From positions 62,001 to 126,000 of the forward strand of contig NZ_FQXJ01000010.1 of assembly GCF_900129935.1 (NCBI RefSeq): a stretch of 64,000 bases of DNA, read 5' to 3'. This DNA is from Desulfosporosinus lacus DSM 15449 (GTDB taxonomy: Bacteria; Bacillota; Desulfitobacteriia; Desulfitobacteriales; Desulfitobacteriaceae). Below the pieces are notes generated by a model. It saw nothing but the letters and a program-made list of their open reading frames with translations. It was not told the origin of the DNA and searched no databases. Position numbers and translations under genes: made by a program. Shown here in pieces: positions 17,567 through 26,302 of the stretch; the stretch's first letter is position 1; the number at the start of each line of letters is the position of its first letter.

Positions 17567-18037
17567 ATGATTCAAGCTGTTATTCCTGGCCGGGAAACTA
17601 TGAACCTTGAAGTATTAGTCCTTGATTACAACGGAACATTAGCTTTAGACGGGCAAATGTTTGAATCTGTCAGAGAAAGTATCAGCCGTCTGTCGCCTTT
17701 TCTGGAAATCCATATTCTTACTTCAGACACCTTCGGTACCGTGGTACAGCAATGTGAAGGGTTATCCGTTCAGGTAAAGGTATTAGAGAGCATGGAACAC
17801 GTCAAAGAAAAAGCAGATTATATGTTACAGTTCGGCACTCGTGAGGTTGTAGCTATCGGAAACGGAGCAAACGATCAATTTATGCTTAAACATGCCCGCT
17901 TGGGCATTGCCGTCATCGGCCGCGAGGGTGCCTCCACGCAAGCACTCCTCTCTGCCGATTTGATTGTCAATAACATAGATGATGCCCTTGGTTTATTCCT
18001 AGAGACCCAACGTCTCAAAGCAACCTTAAGACTCTGA
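17567..18037 (+). CDS. HAD-superfamily protein, stand-alone P-type ATPase P-domain
   Basis: A 156-residue soluble HAD protein. The nucleophile motif is LDYNGTL with Asp20. The usual second Asp of DxD phosphatases is replaced by Asn, as in P-type ATPase DKTGT sites. Residues 98-103 read GNGAND followed by MLKHARLGIAVIG, very like the GDGxND..L..A.VGIA.G hinge of P-type ATPases. It is therefore like a free catalytic domain of a metal ATPase without membrane or actuator parts. Catalytic Lys candidates lie near 80-82. It sits 45 bases after the kinase gene and has its own AGGGGAGG site, so it may belong to that operon. Activity is unknown. Confidence 0.8.
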   Translation: MIQAVIPGRETMNLEVLVLDYNGTLALDGQMFESVRESISRLSPFLEIHILTSDTFGTVVQQCEGLSVQVKVLESMEHVKEKADYMLQFGTREVVAIGNGANDQFMLKHARLGIAVIGREGASTQALLSADLIVNNIDDALGLFLETQRLKATLRL

Positions 18038-18129
18038 AACACACAAAAGAAAAAACAGAGTGATCAAAATGCATATCCTCTAGATAAAGGTAAATTATAT
18101 CAGTAACAAAGAATATTAAGGAGGCCCAC

Positions 18130-18549
18130 ATGGAATCCGAACTTAATGCTGATGTTTTACCTGCTCTGGTTAATGAGGACACATCCCTCCAAAGAATAGC
18201 TCTAGGAATACATGGTATACCTGAATTAAAGCACGACGAAAAAATGAACTATCTAGGCGAATTCCGCGAACGCATCATCCTGCGTTTAACAAAAAGGCAA
18301 GTTGCCGAGAAATTAATCTACCCAGAAATTAAGGAAGCCCTTAATCATGAAAAGAGCTCGAAGATGCTTATAAATGGAACCTTGAGCCCTCAATTTACCG
18401 ATAAGTACATAGAACTCGCCCGAGAAATGGGGAAATCTTATACTATGATTCATGATCCCGAACTTACCGGTGAGACCGGATTGGTTGTAGTGAGCAATGA
18501 AGCAGTTGACATAGAAAATATTGATGTAACAAGCCCCAATGTCATATGA
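18130..18549 (+). CDS. YueI-like DUF1694 protein
   Basis: A 139-residue cytosolic protein resembling Bacillus YueI (DUF1694). Typical features are an N-terminal LGEFRERIILRLTKRQV segment near 43, a central region with KMLINGTLSPQFTDKYIELAREMGKSYTMIHDPE near 78, and a C-terminal GLVVVSNEAV. The fold resembles a ribosomal L7Ae-like or nuclease-like domain in some descriptions, which I cannot confirm. The ATG at 18130 follows AAGGAGG. The stop codon lies inside the downstream hairpin. Confidence 0.8.
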   Translation: MESELNADVLPALVNEDTSLQRIALGIHGIPELKHDEKMNYLGEFRERIILRLTKRQVAEKLIYPEIKEALNHEKSSKMLINGTLSPQFTDKYIELAREMGKSYTMIHDPELTGETGLVVVSNEAVDIENIDVTSPNVI

Positions 18550-18565
18550 CCTTGGGGCTTGTTAC
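18526..18565. terminator. Hairpin overlapping the DUF1694 stop codon
   Basis: A perfect 14-bp stem, GTAACAAGCCCCAA with its complement, and a 12-base loop that contains the TGA stop at 18547-18549. The last seven codons of the gene form the left arm. There is no strong T-run, so it may act as a weak terminator or stabilise the mRNA end. It also faces the minus-strand radical-SAM gene. Confidence 0.6.
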
Positions 18566-18616
18566 GCTTAAAATAGATTAGGAATATCTTCACAATAATC
18601 CAATAGAGAGTATGAC

Positions 18617-19693
18617 TTATGGGCAGACTGTTATTCCTCGTCCCCAAAGGCAATCTCCACACGCTGGAGCATGGCCTAAGCAATCCATGTCTGCCCGAAG
18701 AACCATGTCACAGCCATCGACCCACTTACAATCAGAACACGATGCGTATTCCCCGTGCAGAACATTATAACGATAACTCATAAACTTAGGCGCGGTCCAG
18801 ATTTCTAGCAACGATTGCTTCTCGAGGGAACCAAAGCTATAAGAATCAATCAACTTATATCTCCCAAAAACATACTCAGGATAAGAATGGAGAAATCGAT
18901 AACAGGAAGAAACCTGTCCATCCCAACGTACAACCGCACTTTGTGTTTCTACAAACTTGCAATATCGATCTGTTTTCAACTCGCTTTGGGGCAAGACTAC
19001 CTCCACGCCTTTTGACAGTCCCGCAAGCATAGCTGCTTGGAAAATTTTATCCATCTCGGAAGACTTAGCGGGATAATAAAGCGTTTCTGCCAGCATCTCT
19101 TCTCTCATGGGGATAACATGGGAAACAAAGATTCGAGTTACTCCCAATTGTGCAGCTTGGCGTACGGTTTCTACCAGATATGGAAGAGTGCTTTTCATAA
19201 CTAGAAACTCCCATATAATCTCTGGTCCTCCCTTGACACTTTGTTCTGCTATACGACGTGTACTTTCTAAGATCCCTTGTACATTTTGATGGCGAATGGA
19301 AGCAAATGTCTGAACATCTGTCGTATCAACCGACAAAATTATCTTTGCTACTTTCCGAGAAACTAGAAAATCGATCAATTCATCATCTAACGTAGTCCCA
19401 TTCGTTGTCACAGAAACTTTATACCTGGAAGCGAATAGTTCAACGGCTTGTCGAAAATTATTAGCAATCGTCGGTTCTCCAATCCCTCCAAGGATTACCT
19501 CCTGTAGATCAGGGAAAACTTTCACCTCACCGGCAATCGAATTCAAGACTTCTATCGACATATCCCCCATGGGTTCTTGCCACTTCTGTCGGTAACACAT
19601 TTCGCAAGACAAGTTACAACGGTTGGTTAACTCCAGGTAAAGACGTTCAATAGAAGGCGCAGGATGAAAAACTAAGTCAACTACATCTTTCAC
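18617..19693 (-). CDS. Radical SAM maturase for tungsten-cofactor aldehyde:ferredoxin oxidoreductase
   Basis: A 358-residue SPASM-type radical-SAM protein. The cluster motif is TNRCNLSCEMC (Cys27, Cys31, Cys34). It then matches, as I remember it, the Pyrococcus AOR cofactor-modifying protein: GGIGEP near 90, AVVRWDGQVSSCYRFLHSYPEYVFGR near 253, SFGSL...LLEIW, and the Cys-rich end CSDCKWVDGCD...ACGDCLWGRGITVCP carrying auxiliary clusters. Such proteins adjoin genes for tungsten aldehyde oxidoreductases and are thought to modify enzyme or cofactor. No AOR gene occurs in this window, so its client lies elsewhere or differs. The start is GTG with a GGGGAG site. Confidence 0.82.
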   Translation of the reverse strand: MKDVVDLVFHPAPSIERLYLELTNRCNLSCEMCYRQKWQEPMGDMSIEVLNSIAGEVKVFPDLQEVILGGIGEPTIANNFRQAVELFASRYKVSVTTNGTTLDDELIDFLVSRKVAKIILSVDTTDVQTFASIRHQNVQGILESTRRIAEQSVKGGPEIIWEFLVMKSTLPYLVETVRQAAQLGVTRIFVSHVIPMREEMLAETLYYPAKSSEMDKIFQAAMLAGLSKGVEVVLPQSELKTDRYCKFVETQSAVVRWDGQVSSCYRFLHSYPEYVFGRYKLIDSYSFGSLEKQSLLEIWTAPKFMSYRYNVLHGEYASCSDCKWVDGCDMVLRADMDCLGHAPACGDCLWGRGITVCP

Positions 19694-19782
19694 GCTATGT
19701 CACTCCCCTCAACTCTGAGCCCTTCGTTATACTCTTTACAAAATAGCTCAGTAATCGCAGACAAACAACTATTAGAATCCCA

Positions 19783-20709
19783 TTAAATTACGATTCCTTT
19801 TTTGCCCAATTTCCTCCATGTAGTGGACTCCAGGGTCAAAAGTTGCTCGGTGAAGACTTCCATGGCCTCTGAGGTTTCGTGATTTTTCGGTCCTATTAAG
19901 TAAAAAGAACGAGTCAGGGGATTTCCTTTAATTCGGATCGTCTTTAATTCCTTGGCATTTAACTCTTTGCGCACAATCCAACGTGAGACGAGTGCAATTC
20001 CTAATCCAGCTGTAACCGCCTGCTTAATGGCTTGACCACTTCCAAAGATATAAGATTTTCTGGCCTTGATTCCCCATTCTTGGAAAAGTTTATCGCTGAA
20101 CGCACGAGTTCCGGAACCGCTTTCTCTGAGAATCCACACTTGGTCTTGGAGATGCTCATGGGTAACAATGGGGAGTCTTGCCAAGGGATGTTGGTTCGGT
20201 ACTAATAAAATGATTTCATCCTCCATCAATGGACGGACGAGAATATCTGAATGATGATCGACTTCTCCTTCCACAAGGGCAATGTCTAAAGAGTTAGCTT
20301 GAACCCCCTGGATTATCTCTCTCGTATTAGCGATAGACGTTTCAATCTCTACCTTAGGATATTGAGCGGCAAATTCCGCTACTACAAAGGGCAAAATATA
20401 TTCTCCGATTGTATAGCTGGCTCCCACCTTCAAATTCCCAGTCAGCACATTTGAAATCCTCTTGATTTCCTGTTTAGCCTTTTCCTGCAAAAGTAAAATT
20501 TGTTTAGCGTATTCATAGTATATCTCACCCGATTGCGTAAGTTCCAAATGCTTTGAAGAGCTGTTAACAAGCTTTGTGCCGAGTTCTTCTTCCAAACTCT
20601 GAATTTGCGAACTGACATTGGGATGAGATAGATAAAGTTCTTCTGCCTCCTGAGACAAATCCTTGTTTTCAACTATGGTAACGAAGATTTTTAAGGGATC
20701 ATTAATCAC
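19783..20709 (-). CDS. LysR-family transcriptional regulator
   Basis: A 308-residue LysR-type regulator. The N-terminal winged helix spans about 1-60, with FVTIVENKDLSQEAEELYLSHPNVSSQIQSLEEELGTKLV. The effector-binding domain (about 88-295) begins GNLKVGASYTIGEYILPFVVAEF, the pattern seen in CysB/CbbR-like members. It starts with GTG. It is divergent from crcB and lies 90 bases upstream of the tungsten radical-SAM gene on the same strand; either could be a target. The effector cannot be read. Confidence 0.92.
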   Translation of the reverse strand: MINDPLKIFVTIVENKDLSQEAEELYLSHPNVSSQIQSLEEELGTKLVNSSSKHLELTQSGEIYYEYAKQILLLQEKAKQEIKRISNVLTGNLKVGASYTIGEYILPFVVAEFAAQYPKVEIETSIANTREIIQGVQANSLDIALVEGEVDHHSDILVRPLMEDEIILLVPNQHPLARLPIVTHEHLQDQVWILRESGSGTRAFSDKLFQEWGIKARKSYIFGSGQAIKQAVTAGLGIALVSRWIVRKELNAKELKTIRIKGNPLTRSFYLIGPKNHETSEAMEVFTEQLLTLESTTWRKLGKKGIVI

Positions 20710-20991
20710 AGATTACACCTCAGTTTCTAGATCTCAGCATTTATAGATTTGTATAATAATACTTCTTTTCTAACGATTCCACAACGTCTTGACCAACAGA
20801 TAGCTTTCCTTTCTAAATTAAAAATTTTATCAATAAACTGATGGTAGGAGCCATAGTTGTTAACATTAGTTTAATGTATTATTATAAATAAAGAAAAGCT
20901 ATTATTCTAATACCTGCTATTAATAATATAATAGATCTATTCAATTTTAAAATATTCTTTCAAGTTTAACAATAGATAAGAGGTTAAAGTA

Positions 20992-21366
20992 ATGCAAACT
21001 GTACTTGTCATTGCTGTGGGAGGTGCACTCGGGGCTCTTTCCCGCTATGGTCTTGGAATATATCTTTCAAATAGATGGAATCATGGATTCCCCCTTCATA
21101 CATTTTTGATTAATATCATGGGTGCTTTTCTCCTAGGCTTCTTGCATATATTATTTGTAGAACGACTAAACGTCAGCCCTCTCTGGCGCCTGGGAATCGG
21201 CGTCGGTTTTTTGGGTGCCTTTACGACATTCTCCACCTTTGGTTTTGAAGTGATTTCCTTACTTGAAGGCGGAAGTCTTTTAACAGCAGGTTTATATACC
21301 TTGCTCAGCATCATCGTAGGTTTTTCTGGGGTAGCACTAGGAGTAGGCTTAGCTCGTTTACTCTAA
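20992..21366 (+). CDS. crcB: Fluoride exporter CrcB/Fluc
   Basis: A 124-residue, four-span fluoride channel that works as a dual-topology homodimer. Signature segments are GGALGALSRYGLGI near 10, HTFLINIMGAFLLGFL near 38 with the pore Asn, and GFLGAFTTFSTFGFEV near 72 with the Phe and Thr/Ser fluoride track and Na+ site. Only one copy is present, as expected for a homodimeric form. I looked for a fluoride riboswitch in the 280-base AT-rich upstream region and found none. It is followed by a GGGGACGG-type hairpin. Confidence 0.96.
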   Translation: MQTVLVIAVGGALGALSRYGLGIYLSNRWNHGFPLHTFLINIMGAFLLGFLHILFVERLNVSPLWRLGIGVGFLGAFTTFSTFGFEVISLLEGGSLLTAGLYTLLSIIVGFSGVALGVGLARLL

Positions 21367-21416
21367 ATCCAAATGATACTTTTCAAAGACGGTTACATCG
21401 TTAACGCGAACTAAAA

Positions 21417-21466
21417 CACAGGGACGGTTCTCTTGACTTTATCCAGACAGAAGAACCGCCCCCATG
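21417..21466. repeat. GGGGACGG-family hairpin (copy 2)
   Basis: CAGGGACGGTTCTCTTG is opposed by CAGAAGAACCGCCCCC around a loop of about 12 bases. It lies 50 bases past the crcB stop and may end that transcript. Confidence 0.65.
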
Positions 21467-21570
21467 TATACAACCAATCAGATACAATTGGCATGCAGGG
21501 TCCCTTCCCCCCTTACTATTACAAACAACTATCAATTGTCATTTATATAACAAATTCCTGTAAATATTAA

Positions 21571-21607
21571 GTAAATCCTCCAAGGAACTCTTCCTTGGAG
21601 GATTTAC
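21571..21607. terminator. Terminator of the molybdenum hydroxylase operon
   Basis: A perfect stem, GTAAATCCTCCAAGGAA with its complement and a short CTC loop, 17 bases past the minus-strand stop. Confidence 0.78.
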
Positions 21608-21624
21608 TATCTCTTCAGCATCAT

Positions 21625-22599
21625 TCAACAACCCGCCACTGCCCTCTTTACCAGCGTCTTGGCAATATCAACCTTATAGGCATTTTTGGAAAGGGGCTTT
21701 GCTCCGACCAGAGCGAGCCTCGCTCCTTCAGCTATAACCTCTTCAGTCAATTCTTTCCCTCTTAAAAATCCCTCCGCCTCACTAACCCGAATCGGTTTCC
21801 AAGCTACCGCCCCCAATATAACCCGGGCATCTGTACAGATCCCCCTATCTATTGTAATAAGACTTGCAGCACTTACGATAGCGAAGTCGATGGGTTTCCT
21901 TAGGGTGAACTTAAGGAAATTTTGGCTGGCAACAGGGGAAGGCTTTGGGATATTAATCATTGTTATCATCTCATCAGGTACAAGTACATTCCCCATGGGA
22001 GTAAAGAACTCCTCCACTGAGATATCTCGGGTTCCCCCTCCACCTGCTATAGTAAGCGTTGCCCCAAGTACGGTTAGCACAACAGCCATATCAGAGGGAC
22101 AGACTGCAAAACATTTCCTTGCTTCCATAATGGCATGGTAGCGATTCTCTCCAGTGACAGCAGGACATGTCTTTCCCCCTTTCCTGAAGCACTTAATCAT
22201 ACCGCCAATCTCATCAGGATAACGGTAGTACCAGCAACGGGTATCCTGACAAAGGTTTCCACCCATCGTAGCCATATTCCGAATCTGAGGAGAAGCAACA
22301 GTTACGGCCGCCTCCTTAAGTATTGAATAAGTCTTTTCGACTAACGGAGACGCAATTATATTTATTAGGGGTGTTAAGGCCCCAATCCTTAGCCCTTCGT
22401 CATTCTCTTCAATTGAATTTAATTGGGTTATAGTCTTGATATTTATTATTAGTTCAGGATAATCAGGGAGAATACGGTCTTTTAAAACACCAAGGAGATC
22501 CGTCCCACCTGCGTTAAGTTTCGCTTTCCCTTGATATTTGGCGAGTAGCTGGATCACTTCCCCCACCGAGCAGGCATTTATATGAGCAAAGGCTTTCAT
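21625..22599 (-). CDS. Molybdenum hydroxylase FAD subunit with Cys-rich insert
   Basis: A 324-residue FAD-binding subunit of the xanthine dehydrogenase family (CoxM/XdhB/YagS). FAD contacts are seen in KLNAGGTDLLG near 28 and TMGGNLCQDTRC near 111. Between the two halves lies an insert with cysteines at 117, 122, 137, 145, 163 and 167 (RCWYYR..CFRKGG..C..ENRYHA..CFAVCPSD). Comparable inserts in 4-hydroxybenzoyl-CoA reductase and E. coli PaoB carry an additional [4Fe-4S] cluster. The start overlaps the large-subunit stop by 4 bases. With the two upstream genes it forms a complete three-subunit enzyme; the substrate is unknown. Confidence 0.9.
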   Translation of the reverse strand: MKAFAHINACSVGEVIQLLAKYQGKAKLNAGGTDLLGVLKDRILPDYPELIINIKTITQLNSIEENDEGLRIGALTPLINIIASPLVEKTYSILKEAAVTVASPQIRNMATMGGNLCQDTRCWYYRYPDEIGGMIKCFRKGGKTCPAVTGENRYHAIMEARKCFAVCPSDMAVVLTVLGATLTIAGGGGTRDISVEEFFTPMGNVLVPDEMITMINIPKPSPVASQNFLKFTLRKPIDFAIVSAASLITIDRGICTDARVILGAVAWKPIRVSEAEGFLRGKELTEEVIAEGARLALVGAKPLSKNAYKVDIAKTLVKRAVAGC

Positions 22600-24881
22600 C
22601 CTCTTCCCCCTTTCTTCAGGGTATCCATCTTTCCTAAAGCACTTAAGATCTTATCCGGAGTAAGTGGATAGTCATAGATCCTTACCCCTATAGCATTGGC
22701 TACAGCCATGAGGACTGCCGAGGGTCCAGGAGAAGGAGCGATCTCACCAACCCCTATGGCATGGAAGCGATGGCTGGGAAAGGGGGTTTCAAGGATTGCA
22801 TGTTCCATCTCGGGAAGTTCCGCAAAGGTTCGCCACTTGTAGTCAATCATGTTTGGATTCATGATGCGCCCGAGCCTCGTATCTAAAACCGTCTCTTCGA
22901 AGAGAGCGCTGTCAATACCGGCAGAACCCAGACACCCGTTGAGCTGATTTATTAGGGAAGGAGGGTCAATAATCTGTCCTACGTCTGTAGCACTCACGAC
23001 TTTAATCAGATCAACCTTGCCCGTTTCCGTATCAACTTCCACTTCAGTAAAGATCATCATGAAGTTAGGAAGCGTGAAATCAGGCTGAAAACGGCCGCGG
23101 CCCAAACAGGTGCCATGATAACCAAGCCCCGCAATCCACGGGAGCTTTTCTTCGTCTTTCCCTTTTACATACACCATCCCGTTAACCGTCTCCAACTCTT
23201 CCGGGGTAACTTTGAACTTGGGAGCCATTAAGTCAAATAGTTGTTTTTTAGCCTTTTCCGCCGCCTCGATTACCGCGCTCCCAATGGCATAGGTTCCCCT
23301 CGAACCAACAGGTCCAAACTCAAAGGGGTTAATACTTGAATCAGCCGCTGTGACAGAAACCCATTCAAGAGGAATCTGCAGAATCTCAGCCACCATCTTA
23401 CAGATGTTGCTGCGCTGACCTGTACCATGTTCAGCCAAACCAGAGTAGATTATGGCCTTACCATCGGGATCAAGGCGCACAAAGGCCTCGGATACATCCT
23501 CTCCGACATCGGCATTCCCGTGTACTCCAACTCCCACCCCTCTGCGCTTTGTACCCTCGACAGATGAAGGCTTTAACCACCCCTGCCATTTTTCTTGCCA
23601 ACCAAAGACCCTCGCGCCTTCTTCGATGGCGTTGGTAAAGTCGATTCCCTTGGATACCCACCATTCTCCATCCCGCCAATAATACCCTTCACCGGGTTTT
23701 ACGTAATTCTTCTTAAAAAAATCGACCGGATCGATGTTAGCCTTTTCCATACCCAAAGTGAGGATGGGAACCAAGGCGCATTTCAGTTCTTGACCCCCGA
23801 AACCTCGCACCTGCCCTGAAGCCGTTCGATTCGTGCACACTACTTTAGGTTTAAGATTCCAATTAGCACACTTCAACATGAGTTGCGCTTCACCGCACCC
23901 CACAGCAACCATACCCTGGGCCATTTCTGAGAAGGCACCGGTGTTAACGAACCAATCACCTTCCAAAAACGTTACACTGCCATCCATCTTCATGCCTACC
24001 TTGCCATGAATGCGAGATCCGAGGCGAACCGTAAAGGCAGCCAATTGTTCTGCCCTCCCGTAACAAATCTTAACAGGCCTCCTTGTCGCTTTCGCAAGTG
24101 CGGCTGCCGGAAAAACATACTGCCAAGACATATACTTGGAACCATAGCTCCCTCCAACAGGACTCCCCATCGACCGTACATTACTGGATCCCATCATTTT
24201 CTGAAGAGCAACTTTTAGGATATGGGGACCCTGAGAAGCCGACCAAACTGTTAAGGTATCCTCCCCTTCCCAAACCGCGATTGCTCCGGGAGATTCCGGG
24301 GGCAGTGGATTGGGTATATTCTCATAGGAATAAGTTCCTTCAACAATAAAATCCGCCTCGGCTATTCCCTGATCGATATCTCCAATGACAACCTCCTGAA
24401 GGGGGTTGGGCCCAAAAACCCGGATTCCCCGGGGCAAGACGTTACCCGGGAACTGCTCATACAATTGCGGCGCCTCAGGCTGCATAGCTTCTTCCACATC
24501 ATAAACTGCCGGCAGGGGTTCGTACTCAACTATAATCAGGCGGAGTGCCTCTTCCCCAATCTCCTCTGTCTCAGCGGCTACCAAGGCAACCGCATCACCA
24601 ACATAACGGACTTTACTGTCGAGGACTCGAACGTGCCTTGGTAATCCCCCCATCCAGTCAGGAATATCTTTGTAGGTTAGAACAGCCTTCACACCAGGGA
24701 GTTTCATCGCCTTGGCAGTATCGATACTCTTGATGAGAGCATGAGGGAAGGGACTTCTGAGTACCTTAGCGTAAAGCATATTGGGAAAACTAAGATCATT
24801 AATGAACTTGGTCTTGCCTGTAACGATGTCCAGAGCATCCTTGCGGGTAGTGGCTTTACCAATAAAGCGGTAGTCTTTCAT
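22596..24881 (-). CDS. Molybdenum hydroxylase large subunit (molybdopterin-binding)
   Basis: A 761-residue catalytic subunit of the xanthine dehydrogenase/aldehyde oxidase family; it hydroxylates an aldehyde or N-heteroaromatic carbon, or reduces one. The ald_Xan_dh_C domain is at the N terminus (DALDIVTGKTKFINDL). Cofactor loops are seen in SMGSPVGGSYGSK near 237 and RGFGGQELK near 360. The base-catalyst glutamate is Glu713 in GVGEIAPSPGP. The start lies 3 bases past the stop of the iron-sulfur subunit, so the operon runs small, large, FAD subunit. It does not show the CO dehydrogenase Cys active-site loop as I know it. The IclR regulator upstream hints at a catabolic role for aromatic or heterocyclic compounds. 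Confidence 0.9.
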   Translation of the reverse strand: MKDYRFIGKATTRKDALDIVTGKTKFINDLSFPNMLYAKVLRSPFPHALIKSIDTAKAMKLPGVKAVLTYKDIPDWMGGLPRHVRVLDSKVRYVGDAVALVAAETEEIGEEALRLIIVEYEPLPAVYDVEEAMQPEAPQLYEQFPGNVLPRGIRVFGPNPLQEVVIGDIDQGIAEADFIVEGTYSYENIPNPLPPESPGAIAVWEGEDTLTVWSASQGPHILKVALQKMMGSSNVRSMGSPVGGSYGSKYMSWQYVFPAAALAKATRRPVKICYGRAEQLAAFTVRLGSRIHGKVGMKMDGSVTFLEGDWFVNTGAFSEMAQGMVAVGCGEAQLMLKCANWNLKPKVVCTNRTASGQVRGFGGQELKCALVPILTLGMEKANIDPVDFFKKNYVKPGEGYYWRDGEWWVSKGIDFTNAIEEGARVFGWQEKWQGWLKPSSVEGTKRRGVGVGVHGNADVGEDVSEAFVRLDPDGKAIIYSGLAEHGTGQRSNICKMVAEILQIPLEWVSVTAADSSINPFEFGPVGSRGTYAIGSAVIEAAEKAKKQLFDLMAPKFKVTPEELETVNGMVYVKGKDEEKLPWIAGLGYHGTCLGRGRFQPDFTLPNFMMIFTEVEVDTETGKVDLIKVVSATDVGQIIDPPSLINQLNGCLGSAGIDSALFEETVLDTRLGRIMNPNMIDYKWRTFAELPEMEHAILETPFPSHRFHAIGVGEIAPSPGPSAVLMAVANAIGVRIYDYPLTPDKILSALGKMDTLKKGGRG

Positions 24882-24884
24882 TAC

Positions 24885-25403
24885 TTAACCTCCCTTTCGG
24901 GTAACTGCCATCACCGCATCCAGGACATGATAATGACTGTTGCACCGACAGAAATTCCCTGCAAGGGCTTCTTGGACCTCGCCTCTTGTGGGAGAGGGGT
25001 TCTCTGTAAGGAGAGCCTTGGTGCTCATGATGATTCCCGGAGTACAAAACCCGCACTGGAAGGCTGTATGGTCAATAAAAGATTGCTGAATAGGATCAAT
25101 GGACCCTGTAATAGGATCTCCTAAACCTTCAATTGTAGAAATCACCTTCTCTTCACACTCTACGGTCAAGAGCATACAGGAGAGGACCGCTTTTCCGTCC
25201 ATCATCACAGTACAACAGCCGCAAGCACCGCGATCACAGGAAATCTTAGTACCAGTAAGCCCTAACCTTTCTCTTAGAGTGAACGCTAAGGTGTGAGAAG
25301 GAGAGACCTCGTGACAGCCCTCTCCCAATCTGAATAAGTGAGTATCACCATTAACGGTTAGAGTAATAGTGCTTTCGTATGGGCTTCTATTTATTTCTCC
25401 CAT
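24885..25403 (-). CDS. Molybdenum hydroxylase [2Fe-2S] subunit
   Basis: A 172-residue electron-transfer subunit with two [2Fe-2S] clusters. The plant-ferredoxin type N-terminal cluster uses Cys56, 61, 64 and 76 (CDRGACGCC...C). The helical C-terminal cluster uses Cys117, 120, 152 and 154 (CGFC...CRC). Length and order of motifs are standard for CoxS/XdhC proteins. It is the first gene of the operon, about 100 bases after the IclR regulator gene, which is transcribed in the same direction. Confidence 0.94.
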   Translation of the reverse strand: MGEINRSPYESTITLTVNGDTHLFRLGEGCHEVSPSHTLAFTLRERLGLTGTKISCDRGACGCCTVMMDGKAVLSCMLLTVECEEKVISTIEGLGDPITGSIDPIQQSFIDHTAFQCGFCTPGIIMSTKALLTENPSPTRGEVQEALAGNFCRCNSHYHVLDAVMAVTRKGG

Positions 25404-25505
25404 TATACTTCCTCCCCTAAATTAATCGCCAAAAGCTCTTTCCATTGCTCCCTCTGCGTCATAGTTAGCCCATATTTGATAACGTAAATCAGGTTTGCCG
25501 AAGCC

Positions 25506-26300
25506 TTATTTCGTATTTATATACCCTAAGCTTTTAGAAATAATTTCACTTGCATCTTTGGTCATCCCAGCAATCTCATCTATTTTCATTCGCATCCGCC
25601 TGCTGGGTCCCAATACAGCTATCGCAGCATTAATCTTTTGATCGTAGGAAAAAACCGGAGCTGCACACGCCACAATGTCAATAGTGTATTCTTCAAAATC
25701 AAATGCAATCTGCCTTTGCCTGACCTTTAGAACCTCCTCTCTTAGTTCTTCCTTGTCTGTGATTGTGTTTGGAGTCAAAGTCTTCAACTCGTTTCCTTTC
25801 AAGTAGCTATCAAATTCTTCTTCTGACAGTCCAGATAAGAATACTTTACCGGTTGCTGTACAATGAGCGGAAAACTTCTTGCCCAATGGAACTAAAACCT
25901 TTATGTCGGAAGGACTTTCCCATTGATCAATCAGCATTGCTCTATCCTCATACCAGATTGTCAGGTGAACACTTTCTCCAGTTTTCTGGGCTAAGTCTTT
26001 AAGTACATGTCCAGACATCTTTCGTATATCCATACTGTCAAAAAGCGCTAAGCTTAATCCAATCAGAGTGGATCCCAGCCTGAACCCCCCAGAATTTGGG
26101 TTTAACTGCACAAACCCGCCTGAAGCCAGAGTTGTCAAGATTCGGTAAACCGTCGTGCGGTTCATATTTAGCTTATTGCTCAGTTCATTAGCAGTCCACT
26201 CGGCTTGTTTAGGCGAAAAACACTTTAACAGTTCCATGGTTTTTAAAATTACTTTAATTGAGTACTTCTCTTCAGTTTCCAACTGGTTCACTCCTTGCAC
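25506..26300 (-). CDS. IclR-family transcriptional regulator
   Basis: A 264-residue regulator. The N-terminal winged helix lies at about 8-75 (SVKVILKTMELLKCFSP-like start, then ANELSNKLNMNRTTVYRILTTLASGGFV). The C-terminal IclR effector domain lies at about 80-260 (GSTLIGLSLALFD, HCTATGKVFLSGL, AVLGPSRRM). It precedes the molybdenum hydroxylase genes on the same strand and probably controls them and itself. A 21-base direct repeat sits directly upstream of its start codon and is the likely operator. Confidence 0.94.
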   Translation of the reverse strand: MQGVNQLETEEKYSIKVILKTMELLKCFSPKQAEWTANELSNKLNMNRTTVYRILTTLASGGFVQLNPNSGGFRLGSTLIGLSLALFDSMDIRKMSGHVLKDLAQKTGESVHLTIWYEDRAMLIDQWESPSDIKVLVPLGKKFSAHCTATGKVFLSGLSEEEFDSYLKGNELKTLTPNTITDKEELREEVLKVRQRQIAFDFEEYTIDIVACAAPVFSYDQKINAAIAVLGPSRRMRMKIDEIAGMTKDASEIISKSLGYINTK

Positions 26301-26302
26301 GG

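Noticed and set aside
20710-20991. Fluoride riboswitch upstream of crcB
   Set aside because: The AT-rich leader lacks the GGxGATGGxGTTC and TGATGxCxCCT hallmarks; only a short GATGG word occurs.
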